This document shows, one piece after another, positions 12,696 to 25,881 of a stretch of DNA of 64,000 nucleotides. Source of the DNA: Arabidopsis thaliana (lineage: Eukaryota > Streptophyta > Magnoliopsida > Brassicales > Brassicaceae). A program made the position numbers and the translations under genes. The stretch is taken from contig NC_003070.9 of NCBI RefSeq assembly GCF_000001735.4, forward strand, positions 25,839,971-25,903,970, read 5' to 3'. Numbering within the stretch: position 1 is the stretch's first letter; each line of letters starts with the position of its first letter. Under the pieces are notes generated by a model. That model was not told the DNA's origin, searched no databases, and saw nothing but the letters and a program-made list of their open reading frames with translations.

Positions 12696-12827
12696 CTAAT
12701 ACAATCTTGAGACGCGTGCAACGATGCTCAGTAGCAAATCATCGGGAAGTGATGAATCTGTGGTCGATTTTGGCGTCGGTGATGTCTTCTTCTTCTTCTT
12801 CTTTGTCGTAGTCTCCGGAGACGACAT
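12696..12827 (-). pseudogene. Truncated F-box (F-box/kelch type) gene start
   Basis: An ATG at 12827 opens 43 codons. A lysine-rich N-terminus (six consecutive K) is followed by SLPDDLLLSIVARVSRLY and then a stop. This is the typical opening of the Arabidopsis F-box/kelch-repeat family, in which the F-box begins S-L-P-D-D-L and continues after RLY for roughly 25 more residues before the kelch repeats. Here the similarity ends abruptly at RLY and the following sequence is unrelated AT-rich DNA, so the rest of the F-box and all kelch repeats are missing. Established: intact members are SCF ubiquitin-ligase subunits binding SKP1. This fragment cannot do that. It is most likely a gene fragment left by duplication or transposition. 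Confidence 0.75.
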
Positions 12828-15800
12828 TGATGGAATGAACGAGACGAAAACTTGTGTTGACAAGGAAAAATAATCGAAATATTAGGGCCACCTTTATTTT
12901 TTACATTGCAGAATGGGCTTATTGAATAGCAGCAGGCTCTTAGTTTTATAACTTATTATTGGAAACAATGATCAAGAAATAAATGGGCTTTTTCGACATA
13001 TGTTAATTTTCCTTTTTTTTTTTTTTTTTGAATAAGGTGTAATTTTTCTCTCAATATGTAAAATTCAAAATATGTCATTAGGGGGACGATAATTCTCTTT
13101 CGATTTGGTGATCACCATTTTCGTGAGGTGAACCAATTGTTGTTTTCCCGGCAATCAGGTTTTTACAGCGAAAAAAGTTAACATAAAATGTATCTTGAAC
13201 ATTTTTTATGAAATATATAGTTCAATAATTAAAGAAAAAGAATGAGCAAATCACAATATAACTCCATAAAAGAGAAGGCATGGACCGAAGCAATGATGCA
13301 AATGCATGTGGAACGAGACGTCGGATTGAAGCAACGGCGAAGTCTTGGGTATATATTATATATATGAAATGTACGATCTGTTTCTCACGGCCGGAAACAC
13401 ACTTTGTGTATTTATACAATTTACTCACAGGATATAAACAGTCGCAGTCACATGTACATGCAAATTAATTATAAACATGCATGTTAACAATTACATTCGT
13501 GTGGTACCAAACAAAGGGATTTAAAAATTTTGATGTTCCTTTTTTTTTTACATCTTTGGATCGATAATGCCCGATCCATATATGATTTCTATTACACGGG
13601 ATAACATAATTTATTGGAATCGAATTCCGATAAAAAAGACATAGTCAAATGGATTTAACCACTTGACTAAGCATCTCTTTTTTATATTCTTTTTTGCCTA
13701 GAAATATACAATTAATGTAATACGTGTTGGACAGTTTGAGAATAATGAGTAAATGACCCAAGAACCGGACCAAAATATGTGAAACCAGTTTGTATCAATT
13801 TTTTAATGAAACTATGATGGTGCATGAAAAAAAAATGAATTTGGTTATCCTATCATCAAAGTGGAGTTGTTTTTCGAGATAAATGATAAACAAATATCTT
13901 TCGATGATTTTGTTTGATAATTTCTAAGGTTGATCAAGAAATCAATCTATCGATTTTTCATACGTATCAAATCAAACCGTAAAAAACAAAATCAATAGAA
14001 TGACAAATGGAAAGGAAAAGGTGCATTCACTGTGTTACTAGATGTGATGATCATGGTTCAAAGTTCAAACACAAGTTGAATAGGATGATAATGAGAAGGT
14101 TACCCATGATTAAGAGCCATTATTACCTATTTTCATTTATATAATTTTGTCTCTTTTGTATAAAATTAGTTGGTTACATAGAAGTCAAGAGTGTCACCAC
14201 TACGTTTTCAAAATGATAGCAAATAGATTGTTTGAAGTGTTTATGGAGCAAAAACAAAAATGCCATTGACAATTGTCTTACCTCGGGGACACATGTAAAT
14301 ATTTTTTGGGAAATACTATATATTTGACACCAAAAGATAATTTGGATTATGCATTATGAAGACACACTTTTTCAGACCAGACATACAAAGCTCATAATGT
14401 TTTATTGATGACTAAAACCGCATAAGTTTCTTGCACTTAGTTTTGTTTCGTCCTTGTTCTCCACTAATACTCTTATTCTTCAAATCTTTTATCAGATTAT
14501 TGTCCTCTATATTATAAAAAAGTAGACCGGTTAGATTACGATTATAGTGCTGTAAGATACTGATACGTGTGAATTACACTACACAATCATAAAACCATAT
14601 ATACACACACATTTGTATGATCATTGCAGATATGCTAATGATCACACATACGTTCCCCATATGTTTCAAGATATTTGGCATCGTTCGACACATTACCTAG
14701 CTCGAGTAGACGACACAATCACCCAGACCAGGGCTTCCAGCTCAGCGTATAAACAATCTATTTAGTATTTATCATCCCAATTAAAGAAATTAATCGGTTA
14801 TCTTCTTGGTTTACTTTCATCTATTATCAGAATAAAAATATAGTAATTTTTTCACTATAATAGAAATAGACGTGAATATGTCAAAATTTTAGAAACTTAC
14901 ACGGTAGCACAAGTACCTCAATTTAATACTCAAATTCATCACATATTTCACACACTCAAATTCATGGACGTTAACAAAATTAGAAACGTCGTTACCACTG
15001 CTAATGAAAAGAAAACTAATAACTAATTACGTGTAGTTTATATTAGAGAATAGTAAAAAAAAAAAAATCAATCCAGTGCTGTTTATGTTCTTGTTTGAGG
15101 GTGTAAAGCACAACCCCTATAGTAAATATGAGTATTAAACTGAACTAAAATGTTTGTAATGTTCTTGTTACTAAATAAATAAATATATTTTTGGTAATAA
15201 CTAAATATTTGTTGATCATTTATGGAATAAATTTTGAAAAAATAATTGATACAAAATGCATTTATAAATTATATACACACATGAGACCTACCTAAACATA
15301 ATCATACGGTAGAAGTGACGCAATATTCTTGGGGAAATTGTCCATTAGTGGTGATTGATGTGCTGGTTTGTGGTGGTGTGCAACGATCATCCGTCATTTT
15401 AATATGTTAATTTAATCTAAATTTCATAGAATAATAATTTTGTATATATAAATATATAGATGTAAGAACAAGGAAAAACAAACGTGAATAGACTTTTGAG
15501 AAGGTACGAAAGAAGAAAAATAATAGGGGACTAATAGACCATGCGTGTGACCAGAAACTGACCCTTTGCTCTTCTTTTTTCTATTTAGTGGAAGAAATCT
15601 TACTGATGCACCAAGTATAAGTAAAAGTAAATGAGTCACCCTCTGTCTCAATGGTTCCTGTTTGAGAATGTTATAGAGGTTTCCAACAAACCGGTCGATG
15701 AAACATGAGTTTGACAGACATGAAAGAATTTGGGAATTCTCGTGTCTTCTCTATCATTTCCCATAAGTTGATCGTTCAGATATCCTTCAGAAGAAACAAA

Positions 15801-16885
15801 ATCTTCAAATATATCGATGAGCGTGTAAATTTTTCTATGGGTCGATTTTCAAAGTTTAATAATAAGAATATAGAAAAATTAGGGAAAAAATCGGTCTCAA
15901 AACTTAATGATGAAGATTCAAATAATACTATATACAACAAAAAAAACAAAATTGTCAATAACTTGCATTATGCGTTTAAACCTAGACAATAAACACACGA
16001 TGCCACTAGTCCAAACTACTAGCCACATGTTTTCGACAATAAAAAATAAATTTAAGCCTTAGTTATTGAGTATGAGATACTAAACATGTATCTAAATAAG
16101 TTTTGAACAAAGATTGAAAAGATAATTTATACCAATATATAAACCGCAAGAACATAAATCTCAAATTTCTTCTATTTTTTAGCGATACTGTGACAACACA
16201 TGACTTAATAATATACTAACAACGGTGAAAATACGAGTGCAGTCCTCCAAATTCCACTAGATGATTGAAAATTGCATCGTCTGAATATAAACCAATAAAC
16301 ATATGGTGTAAAACTAAACAAAAGTCACCAAAATGTTATACCAAATTGGTAAACAAATTGAGCCTCTGGAAAATAAAATGGTGAAAGTAAGAACAGAAGT
16401 AAAAGTGAGGTTTATCTTTTTAGGTTAATAAAAAAAATAAAATAAAGTTATGTTGTGTCTTATGATTTGGCCTCTTTTTACTTTTGTTAACCAAACTTCT
16501 TACATAGACTGCGTTTTTGTCCTCACTTTGCCGGTCAACCTCTTTATTTAGTATATTTGCTTTTGTTGCCCCTCTTTTATGAATTTACTTTTTGTTTCCA
16601 AAACTCTTCTCTTTCACTCATCTTTTCCCGGTAAATACATAAACGTGAATATATATGTAGATATGATTTTTTTTTAAAAAACTGTGAATCCAAGAAAGAT
16701 ATGAGCAAAAAAAAAGAAAGATATTATCACCCGAAAGCATTGGCTCTACTGGTTAAATATTGGCTCTATGGTCCCAAATTCGGGACCTGGCAACAGGAAG
16801 AAAACTTAATTACTCTGCTTTGGTTTTCTATCCGAGAAGAGACTGTGAGCCAAAAACTTATAACTAATTTTGATAAATCTCGCGC

Positions 16886-17029
16886 AACAAAACGTATTTG
16901 ACATTTTTTTTTTGGTGAAATGAGGGAGACTTGCCTCCCATTTATTAAAGAAAAAACTCAAAATTACACTACAACATGCCTTAGGGTCGTAACCCCATTT
17001 ACATCTTCAAACAAAACGTATTTGACATT
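16886..17029 (-). mobile_element. 5'-truncated LINE tail with 20-bp target-site duplication
   Basis: A 20-bp sequence ending CGTATTTGACATT is present identically at 16886-16905 and 17010-17029. Between them lie 104 bp that, on the minus strand, end in AATAAATGGGAGGCAAGTC..CATTTCACC followed by an A-run. That 3' end looks like the tails of plant non-LTR retrotransposons as I remember them. The exact duplication, oriented A-tail and truncated body are the standard signature of LINE integration. The insertion is young enough that the duplicated flanks have no mismatch. Confidence 0.8.
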
Positions 17030-17116
17030 GTAACAATATAAAAATAGATTATAAGCTAAGAGTTAATATGGTTTACAAAAAAAGAAAAAAGTTATGAGTT
17101 AATTTACATTCTAACA

Positions 17117-17250
17117 TTTTTTTTTAATTACCAAAAAATTCGAACATAGGTCCAAAGTCCGTCTTTAGTCTTATAGAAATATTCTCTTCTCAAGAGTAAT
17201 CGAACTAATGACACAATAGAACCAACTCTAAATTCTAACCACTACTCTAC
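17117..17250 (-). mobile_element. SINE-like element (tRNA-derived), degenerate
   Basis: On the minus strand a GTGGTTAGAATTTAGAGTTGG segment resembles a pol III A box. About 35 bases later AGTTCGATTACT resembles a B box. The element then runs to GGACCTATGTTCGAA, TTTTTGGTAA and an A-run. The same block near the A-tail recurs in the element at 54294-54412. I infer a dispersed tRNA-derived SINE family. Flanking duplications are not clear. Confidence 0.4.
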
Positions 17251-18593
17251 TATACTTTGACGAGACCATTAACTTTTGATTGAGACAATTGATGTATTCA
17301 GATTTTGGTTTTATTTTTAGTCTCACTCTCAAAAATAAAATATCTAGTTTACCTTGATCTAATTCTAAGGTCTTAGCTATGTCCTTTTTAGCTTGATTCT
17401 ATTTTTCCGAAGTTTTATGACAATTATGAGCTAATTCAGCGGAACTACAATTTTTCACAAACAGACGCTCATTTTATGAATGTGGTTAGAAAAGAATACT
17501 ACTAGTATAGTAAGTTTTAGTCAATGAAAAAGTATAATTTCTCAAGAATAGTACTTTAGGGAGAGAGTAAGAGAGAGGAGTTGAAGAAAGTAGAAGAAGA
17601 ATTGTGATTGGGAAACTGTGCGTGCGTCTTTGAAAAAGTGAATGGAAACATATATCATCATTCCTCTTTTCCTTACTTGTTTTTCCCAAATATTTTGCCT
17701 TATGCCCCTTTAATTTGTGTCCTCTTTTCCTCCTTGTCTTATTCCATTCCTTAAAAGAAAAATAATGTTTTCCTTCTACAACAAGTGGAAATCAATATTT
17801 AACATTTTGGTAATGTATTTAAACTATACGGTATAGTAATTGACATTGTTTGAAATAGAATTAGAAACATGAATGGATGGAACAACAAAACCTCTCAAGC
17901 GGAGTGGAGATTAAAATTTAAATATATAATCAAGCATCTAATTGTTTTTCATATTTATAGAGAATGATTAATATTCATTGAAAGGCCAAATTTGAAGAAT
18001 TGAGATCCCTTTTTTAATTATCTACAACTTCGATTATGTTAAATGGTTACAAAGTGCATGAAGCCATGTAAGCCCACGAAATAGGCTGGGAGAGAGAAAG
18101 AGAGAGAGAGAGTACGTTCCAAGACAAAATGATTAAAAGGTCTTTGAGAAGTCATAAAGGATTAGCGTGGGAAATGAAGCTCAAGAGATTGAGCACTGGT
18201 TTTTTTTCATGAACAAAATTGGCTCCCTACTTTCTTTCTTTTACTATGCTCAATTATTCTGTTCTTTTCAGACTTTTAATTGACAATTTTTTTCTTAGAA
18301 TACTCCTTACAATTAATACCAAGGTCGGTCAAACTTTAAACCCTATAATCTACTCAAAAACTATAAACATTATAATTAAAATTATTTGACAAGCTTTTCT
18401 CTACACATCTTCTTTTGTATTGTCAAGGAATTCGTACGTTACAATATAAAAATCGCAGCTTCTTTCTTACAAAAGAGTTCAAATTATATCTGAAATTATT
18501 GTGAACCGTGTTTTTGCCATTGCTGGTTTTGGTCATGACATTCTAATAGAGTCAGATAGAGAAAGTAGCATCCATCAAAATTTTCAAATACAG

Positions 18594-18612
18594 TATATAT
18601 ATATATATATAC
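18594..18612. repeat. Alternating AT/AC simple repeat
   Basis: A pure TA run passes into ACACACAC. It is a microsatellite with no gene attached. Confidence 0.7.
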
Positions 18613-19894
18613 ACACACATTTTTCTCATAAATAAAAACCTAAAAATATACACATAAATACGCACACGTGCATGTATATTTGAGTGTATACATGTCAATT
18701 TCCAATGTCGTATATTAGACTTCCATCTAAATAAACTACTAATAAAAATTTGGTAAAGAGGAATATTTAAGGTAAAAACAAGAATTATTAAAAACACAAA
18801 ATTAACTTAGAGCTTTTATAATGAAATGAAAGTGCTAGGAAAGCAAAAGGGCTTTTTGATTGCAAGCTTGAGACTAAGGTCATGATGATACGGCCAGCCT
18901 TTCTTGAGTCTTTGGTCGGTCCGACAATCTGTGTGTTTTGTGTTCACTCTCTGTTTTTCTTTCATTTTTTTCTTATAGTTTATTTACTTATATTTCGGTT
19001 ATAGTGTTTCTCAAGCTCTAGCTCATATATCCTATAACTATAAGGGGATGTGATTTAAAGCAAATTTTGGACCAATCACTATGAAATAAAATATTACTAA
19101 TTTTGATATTTTATTTCCCTGATAGCTACACTCCTTAGTTGAGCTTTCCGTAAGTTGAAAGCAAAGACGACTTGCAGAGCAACTTTCCAAGTTGCAAACC
19201 ACACATCCATCTATAGAGACATATCATATAAACAAATTTATTTAGGAAAAATCCTAGAAATTGTCAAGGTTTACTCATTAGATGATACTCTAAATTACAC
19301 CCATAATATATTGGCTTGCTAAGTTGCAAACTATCCATACATTTATCCATATACATCGTAAGAATAATTTATATAGGAAGACCTAGAAGTTGTAAAATGT
19401 GTATGAATAAATTCCAAATGAAGACCTAGAGCTTGTAAAATATAAATTTTAAATCTAGATATATATATATATATAAAATCCATAATATAAACCTTTTGTA
19501 AATTATGTTATAAGTTATAACAATTGTAACTTTAAGACGAGTTTACTATTAGCACTTGACACTAGTATTTTGCAAGCATTTAATTTTATGTTAAATTTTG
19601 TTTATTTATAGGTGACAATATGGGTAATCCAGTCCAATTTGATCCATAATGTTTATGGGGTGAATGTTAACTAGGTGAACGAAGAACGTAAGCCATTTAG
19701 TAAATAGGTTGACCATATAAAATGTTCTAGTTTCTGGTATGAGGGGAGGTAAATGCCTATTAATCTATCTAATTTGATGGGTCGAAAATCAAAATGATAA
19801 AATAGTTCTACCCATAAAATATTTTTGTAATAATTTATCACATATTTTCATAATTAATAGTTATTACAATCGGTATCATATGTGATACGTTCAT

Positions 19895-20290
19895 TGTCTT
19901 CACATCATCATCGCATTATCATTTTTATCATCATCATAACATAACGATCATCATTTCATACCATCTCCATTATCATCATAATTTTGAAATCACCTTTATG
20001 GCACAAAATTTTGGAATCGTGCTTTTGCAAAACAAAACAAAAATATAGTTTTCTCTGCAAAAATCATGTTTTTACGAAACATTGAATATAGCGGAAAATT
20101 GTGGATTTGTGTTTTTAGCAATAATTATTATGAAATACTTTTAGCTGGAAGTTGCGAAATTACATAATTCACGATTCATTGAAATTCAGTTTTTGACCAA
20201 AAAAAACAAATTGTGAAATTATATGATCATGATGATGATAATGGGGTATGATGGTGATGATATGATAATATTATGATATCATGAATATAA
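19895..20290. repeat. Region with CATCAT-rich left arm and GATGAT-rich right arm
   Basis: The left part (about 19895-19980) is rich in ATC/CATC units and the right part (about 20220-20285) in GATGAT units, so the two arms are roughly complementary and could fold. The middle contains A-rich and T-rich tracts. I do not recognise the element; a degraded fold-back element or convergent microsatellites both fit. Confidence 0.3.
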
Positions 20291-21283
20291 TAAGAAACGA
20301 ATATCATTTACTTTTTTTTTTAGTTTTTAACAAAATGTGGGTAAATATTGGTGAATCATAAATCTTTTACAATCTAACTCATTTAGCCCATTAATTCCTT
20401 ATGGTCAGAACTCATTTGCCTTATCAATATAATAGGGTCATAATATTTAGTTATGAGGATTTGAATTCGGATGATGACATAAGGAAACATTAGTATCAAT
20501 TATTAGATTACATGAATTTGGTTAATATTTGTTAATTAGTATCATGGTTTTATATCAACGAGAAAACAATTGACCAAAAAAAAAAGATAACCAAATCACT
20601 ATCCTACACAATGTTATGTGCTCTCCCATAACTAGTTAGTGGTCTAATAGAAGACAAATAATCAATTTTTTGTTGATACCTACAAATTTGTAACGTATAT
20701 TATGTGGTCTCTAATACCTAGTTTAGTGCTATAGCGTAGATTTTATTTATATAAATCAATTAAATCTGTATAGTGCCGACTCATATATTTTCGATGCTCT
20801 GAAACAAATTTAAAAGATATGTATTATGTGTCATTTTGTATATATAAATTCTTTTTGTGTCTTTTTATATATACAAATTATTTTTCTGTGTATGGATATT
20901 TGGCGATCGCATTGCTTGTCCATATACTTATTAGAAATAGAAATAGAAATAGACCGTGAAGTACTAAATGCGTAAATTAAAAGATAGATAATCTAAAGAA
21001 TCTTAAACCCATTACCTTTTTTTTTTTACCTTTTTAATAATTCCACCACAACACAAAACACAAGTTGCAAACTCCACATATCCTGCAAACCATTGGTAAC
21101 AAACAAACGCATGAGTTTCCTATATATGTCTGCGTCTACAACATTTGAAAGCAAACTTTTGTCTCTTTTTAACTCTCTTAACTTTCGTTTCTTCTCCTAC
21201 CTTCTTTTACCAACCTTTCCTTTCTCTTACACACATATATATATACATATATAGAGAGAGAGAAGAGGACAAAGAGTTGAAAG

Positions 21284-21307
21284 ATGAAGACTCTCATGTC
21301 TTCATAG
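21284..21307 (+). promoter_or_regulatory. Upstream ORF in the bHLH30 leader
   Basis: ATG at 21284 opens seven codons (MKTLMSS) and stops at 21305-21307, eleven bases before the bHLH30 ATG. It lies downstream of the probable TATA box at 21121, so it should be in the mRNA. Such a close upstream ORF may lower translation of the main frame; this is inference. Confidence 0.45.
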
Positions 21308-21318
21308 AAACAAGTGAT

Positions 21319-22912
21319 ATGTGCGCTAAGAAAGAAGAAGAAGAAGAAGAAGAAGAAGACAGTTCTGAAGCCATGAACAACATACAAAATTACCAAAATG
21401 ACCTCTTCTTTCACCAACTCATCTCTCATCATCACCATCATCATCATGATCCTTCTCAATCTGAAACTTTGGGAGCATCCGGTAACGTTGGATCTGGTTT
21501 CACTATCTTCTCTCAAGATTCCGTCTCTCCAATATGGTCTCTACCTCCACCTACCTCGATCCAACCACCATTTGATCAGTTTCCTCCTCCTTCTTCTTCT
21601 CCAGCATCTTTCTACGGAAGTTTCTTCAACAGAAGTCGAGCTCATCATCAGGGATTACAGTTTGGGTACGAGGGTTTTGGTGGAGCCACGTCAGCAGCAC
21701 ATCATCATCATGAACAACTTCGGATCTTGTCGGAAGCTTTAGGTCCGGTAGTACAAGCCGGGTCCGGTCCTTTTGGGTTACAAGCTGAGTTAGGGAAGAT
21801 GACAGCACAAGAGATCATGGACGCTAAAGCTTTGGCTGCTTCAAAGAGTCATAGTGAAGCTGAGAGAAGAAGAAGAGAGAGAATCAATAATCATCTCGCT
21901 AAGCTCCGTAGCATATTACCCAACACCACCAAAGTAAGTCCAAAATTTTTATAACATAAATTTTCATACATAAGTAAAAACATTCATCAATCACACACCG
22001 TTTAAGTTTTTTGTAAATAAAAAATAATACTAAAACAATGTAGAGTTTAAGTGGAAAAACATAGTAGCTGCGACATGAAAGTTTATGTCACATTTTGTCT
22101 CTTTTTATTTTTTTACATTTAGGTTTTATAAAAGGAGAAGTAAGTTATTCAAAGGTTTTCTGTTTTGATCAATGATCTTGTGGGTATTTGTTAAAGTCCC
22201 GAGAGAGAATCAGTCAGAGACTGTAGTATAAATAAAAAAGCAAGGAATATGGAACGTCTATGTCGTCGTTTGGTTAATTGATGTAATAAAGAGAAACAAC
22301 CGGCGCTGCTTAAAAAGCATAAAAAGTCTTATTGCCGGACCAAATCATAACTTCTACGACCACATAATTTTCTCCTCGAAACTATACAAATATGTTTTTT
22401 CTTCGTTTTTTTTAATGCAGACGGATAAAGCGTCGTTACTAGCTGAAGTGATCCAACATGTGAAAGAGTTGAAGAGAGAGACTTCAGTGATCTCAGAGAC
22501 AAATCTTGTCCCAACGGAAAGCGATGAGTTAACGGTAGCTTTCACGGAGGAGGAAGAAACCGGAGATGGCAGATTTGTAATTAAAGCGTCGCTTTGCTGT
22601 GAAGACAGGTCGGATCTCTTGCCTGACATGATTAAAACATTGAAAGCTATGCGTCTCAAAACGCTCAAGGCGGAGATAACCACCGTTGGGGGACGAGTCA
22701 AGAACGTTTTGTTTGTTACCGGAGAAGAGAGCTCCGGTGAGGAAGTGGAGGAAGAGTACTGTATAGGGACGATTGAGGAAGCTTTGAAAGCGGTGATGGA
22801 GAAGAGCAATGTAGAGGAATCATCTTCTTCTGGAAATGCTAAGAGACAGAGAATGAGTAGTCACAACACTATCACTATCGTCGAACAACAACAACAATAT
22901 AATCAGAGGTAA
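21319..22912 (+). CDS. BHLH30: bHLH30 / TMO5-LIKE1, bHLH transcription factor
   Basis: Two exons, 21319-21933 and 22421-22912, encode 368 residues. The ATG at 21319 follows the upstream ORF; the longer in-frame extension starts with TTG and lies in the leader. The N-terminus has a poly-glutamate run from a GAA repeat and two histidine runs (about 37-43 and 128-131). The bHLH domain covers residues about 176-225 and is split by the intron after NTTK. The basic region shows H178, E182 and R186, the pattern for E-box/G-box binding. An ACT-like fold follows (about 240-320). Established: this TMO5 clade (subgroup VIIIc/Va-type) pairs with LHW to drive periclinal divisions in vascular tissue through cytokinin synthesis. 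It acts in the nucleus. The match in length and sequence to AT1G68810 is strong. Confidence 0.96.
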
Positions 22913-25881
22913 TCAATTTTTTACTTAAATCGCTTTTTTTTTCTTACTTTCGGTGTATCTACTACGTGTGTTGTTTGCTGGTTATGGAAATGAATGTTGT
23001 ACGTCACGTTATACTATAGATATATGTGTGTTTGTGTGTATGTATAACGGAAGTATTTGTATCCGTTGTGGTCTTGGACTTTTGGTTTGGTTCTAAGATA
23101 CTTATTTTTAAAAACTTGTATCGTTGAGTTGGTTTTCTAGATATGCTTAATGGGAGTATGTGACGAAAAAAAAGTATGATTTCTGTAAGGCAATGCATGG
23201 GTTTGGAAAATTCGTTTTCTCTTGTCATGTGGGAGGATTTGAATTTAATTTTGGCTTATTTTTGCAATTGTGTGAATGAGACCAAAAAGAGACAATGAAG
23301 AAGAACAGGAAACGTACCAAAGATGATGTGTATCATTAATTGATTTAGTCGGGTTCTGTCCGGGGGAAAAACAAAAAGAGACAAATTTGGGATTCTGAGC
23401 TTCGTACGTTGATGCTTCTCTGACTCTTTTGCCTTGTGTATTTATGTGTTCTGTAGAATCTTTTTCGTGTAACGATTTACATATATTCAAATATTTTGCT
23501 TTATATAAATTTGCATCATGGACTGGTATGAGGTAAACATCGGGACCAAGACTAAGATATAAAGGACGTAGCCAATTAGTTTTTTAGGTTGGTCCATGAA
23601 ATTTAACATGGTATTCTAACCAGAGTTTTATTTTGTAAGTGTGTTATGTTTTATGTGTTGCACATGAGCACGTCCTTGATCGAAGTATTTAAAATTTGTT
23701 ATTAAAGAAATGTGTAAATTTATAGGGATGATAAGTGATTGTGATTGAGATTGGTCATGACGAGGAACATACGTAATTGACGTCGTATTTGTGTTAAGCT
23801 TGCATCATGAAGTGAAGTACGTCGACGTTATTAATAATTATGATCATTTAGTACTACTTACGTACTATTGTACCCTAACTGCCATTTCATTTGTCTTTTA
23901 ACATTTTTACCTAAGTGACGGTCATGTGAATTGTCTAGTAGACTAGTACTGACTCCTCTTTTGGCTTTCTCTATAGACAACCTTGAATTTAATTTTAATT
24001 TATGTTAATTACGTCTTCATTATCAAACCAAAAACTTAGAAGATTTCTAAGTTTTGTGGAGACTTGCAATTAGGGCTCAGCTGGTCATGTTGTTAGAGCG
24101 ACATAAAATGAGATGAATTTTATTAGTTTGTTGGATTCTACAAAGATATTGGACTACCTACCATTTGCATTGAAAAGAATATCCCAAAAGAGACTTTTGG
24201 TTTTACTTTAGGGATCTCTTTTTATTTTATTTTATTTTTTTATAAAGAAGAGAGTATTGGGAAATCTTTAAAGGCCCAAACCAAAGCTCAGCCATATTTC
24301 TACAGTTAAGCCCAGCCATTTTTTTACCAAAGAATGCTAATATCATTTTTCAGCAAGATTTTATTGAATCATTCAACTCTCTAATTATTGATTAGTCGCG
24401 GTATTAAAATTGTGCTTCCCCTTTTGGAAAAAAATAGAGTAACTGTTCAAATCCTTATCATCCTGATTCAGGATATTAAACCTTAAATATTGTTTGTCAA
24501 ACTCAACTTCTATCAATCATTTTTTATATTGTTTTAATGTTAAACAACTGTCCATCTATCTTATCAACAAGAAGAAGAATTTCTAGCCAGACTTATAAAC
24601 TTGCACGACAAGACATTCATCCTTTTTTAATTAATGAACAAGAGTAACGACTTTTACACTTCTCTTGTCACAAAATTATTGAACAGTATTTACAAGTATT
24701 TTATAAAAATTGCTATTGGTTGATATTTTTATTGGTGCATGTCAAGATATTTCTGGCAACAATCATTAGAACGCGACCATAACATGTGCTGCAATTTGAC
24801 AATTCTTTATATCTAAAAAATGACAATTTGACCTCGTTGGAATCTTGGATTTGTTTCTCCCAAGCACAATATGTTCGAGCTATCGTACCATTTCTGAAAG
24901 TGTAATTATAAAGACTGCAATCATATATGGGCTCGTGGAGCTAAATCATGGCCTAAAGTTTTTTTTTAATCAAATGGATTTTGAACTTGTGGTAAAGTTT
25001 TCGGATCTACGAAAAATTATGCATTCTTAATCAAACCTCTAATTCGATAAGACAATTGTTTTCCAACAAAGAATGTGTCAAAACTCAAAAACTCTTAACA
25101 ATTGTTTTGAATGTTTTCCAATAATACCACATCGGTTTATGTATCAATTAATATTCCAAAAGTTGATACTCCCAACGATATTCCTATGACCTAGAATTTG
25201 ATCCATATCTCAAAATTTTACGACCGACAAATATATTAATGTTCTTTTATTTTATTTTATATAGATTAATGGTTTAGTCATCTACATGTATTCATTAATA
25301 CACCTATATACTGTAATATTTTCACGAAACTTTTAAACATTTACAAAAAATGAAGAGATTAACTTTGAAACGGAAGAGTGTTAATTACTTAATTATGTAT
25401 GTTTTGTTTGTTTGTCAACGAAGAGTATTATTTTTTTATATACTAATATGAAGACAAAACATATAATTCCATGTCACCTCGTAATCTCGTATGTTGTAAA
25501 AAAAATATCTCTATCCAATAGTATTTCACTACCTAGTTTAAATCGCATTCTCTATAATACGTTACCATATTCCCCAAATTACCCTTAGCTATGACCATAG
25601 TCGCTGGCTCGCTGCAAAAAGTGAAAGGGGTATATAGGTAAAAAAGGATAAATTAACAGAGAGAGGAAGGGCTTTGGCGTGGAAGCTCAGCTTTTCTCCG
25701 AGTCGGGAAAATGTCTTTTTCTCGAAAGAATAAATCTTTTTCTCTTCTCTCTGTGTTACCCTCTTGAAATTTTCCGCGAAAAATCTCAACTTTTCCATCT
25801 GAAAACCCCCCAAAATCAAACAATTGGATCTTGATTTTTAGCTGTGATTTAGTGATTAAGAGGCTTAGGGTTTGTGGCGAA
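22913..25881. other. Intergenic, bHLH30 to the RING membrane gene
   Basis: The first few hundred bases are the bHLH30 3' untranslated region. Short open frames at 23004-23490 and 24845-25030 have no recognisable motif. The stretch from about 25590 to 25881 is pyrimidine-rich and is the likely leader of the next gene. No repeats with clear borders seen. Confidence 0.5.

Larger units (their letters stand above)
12828..21318. other. Intergenic, F-box fragment to bHLH30 (8.5 kb)
   Basis: AT-rich with no intact gene that I can support. Open frames at 13222-13468, 15424-15651, 15705-15992, 16701-16901, 17486-17689 and 18552-18797 are short and of low complexity. Recognisable pieces are a LINE tail (16886-17029), a SINE-like copy (about 17117-17250), and an ATC/GAT-rich inverted region (19895-20290). 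A run of T at 13011-13029 has no repeat around it. The last few hundred bases are the bHLH30 promoter and leader. Confidence 0.5.

Noticed and set aside
13011..13029. Poly(T) tract
   Set aside because: Checked for flanking direct repeats as in the other inserts; none found.
21145..21318. In-frame N-terminal extension of bHLH30
   Set aside because: It begins with TTG, is hydrophobic by chance and lies in the transcribed leader. The ATG at 21319 gives the expected 368-residue protein.
21178..21516. 112-codon minus-strand frame over bHLH30 exon 1
   Set aside because: Shadow of the GAA and CAT repeats in the coding exon; runs of F and M have no protein character.
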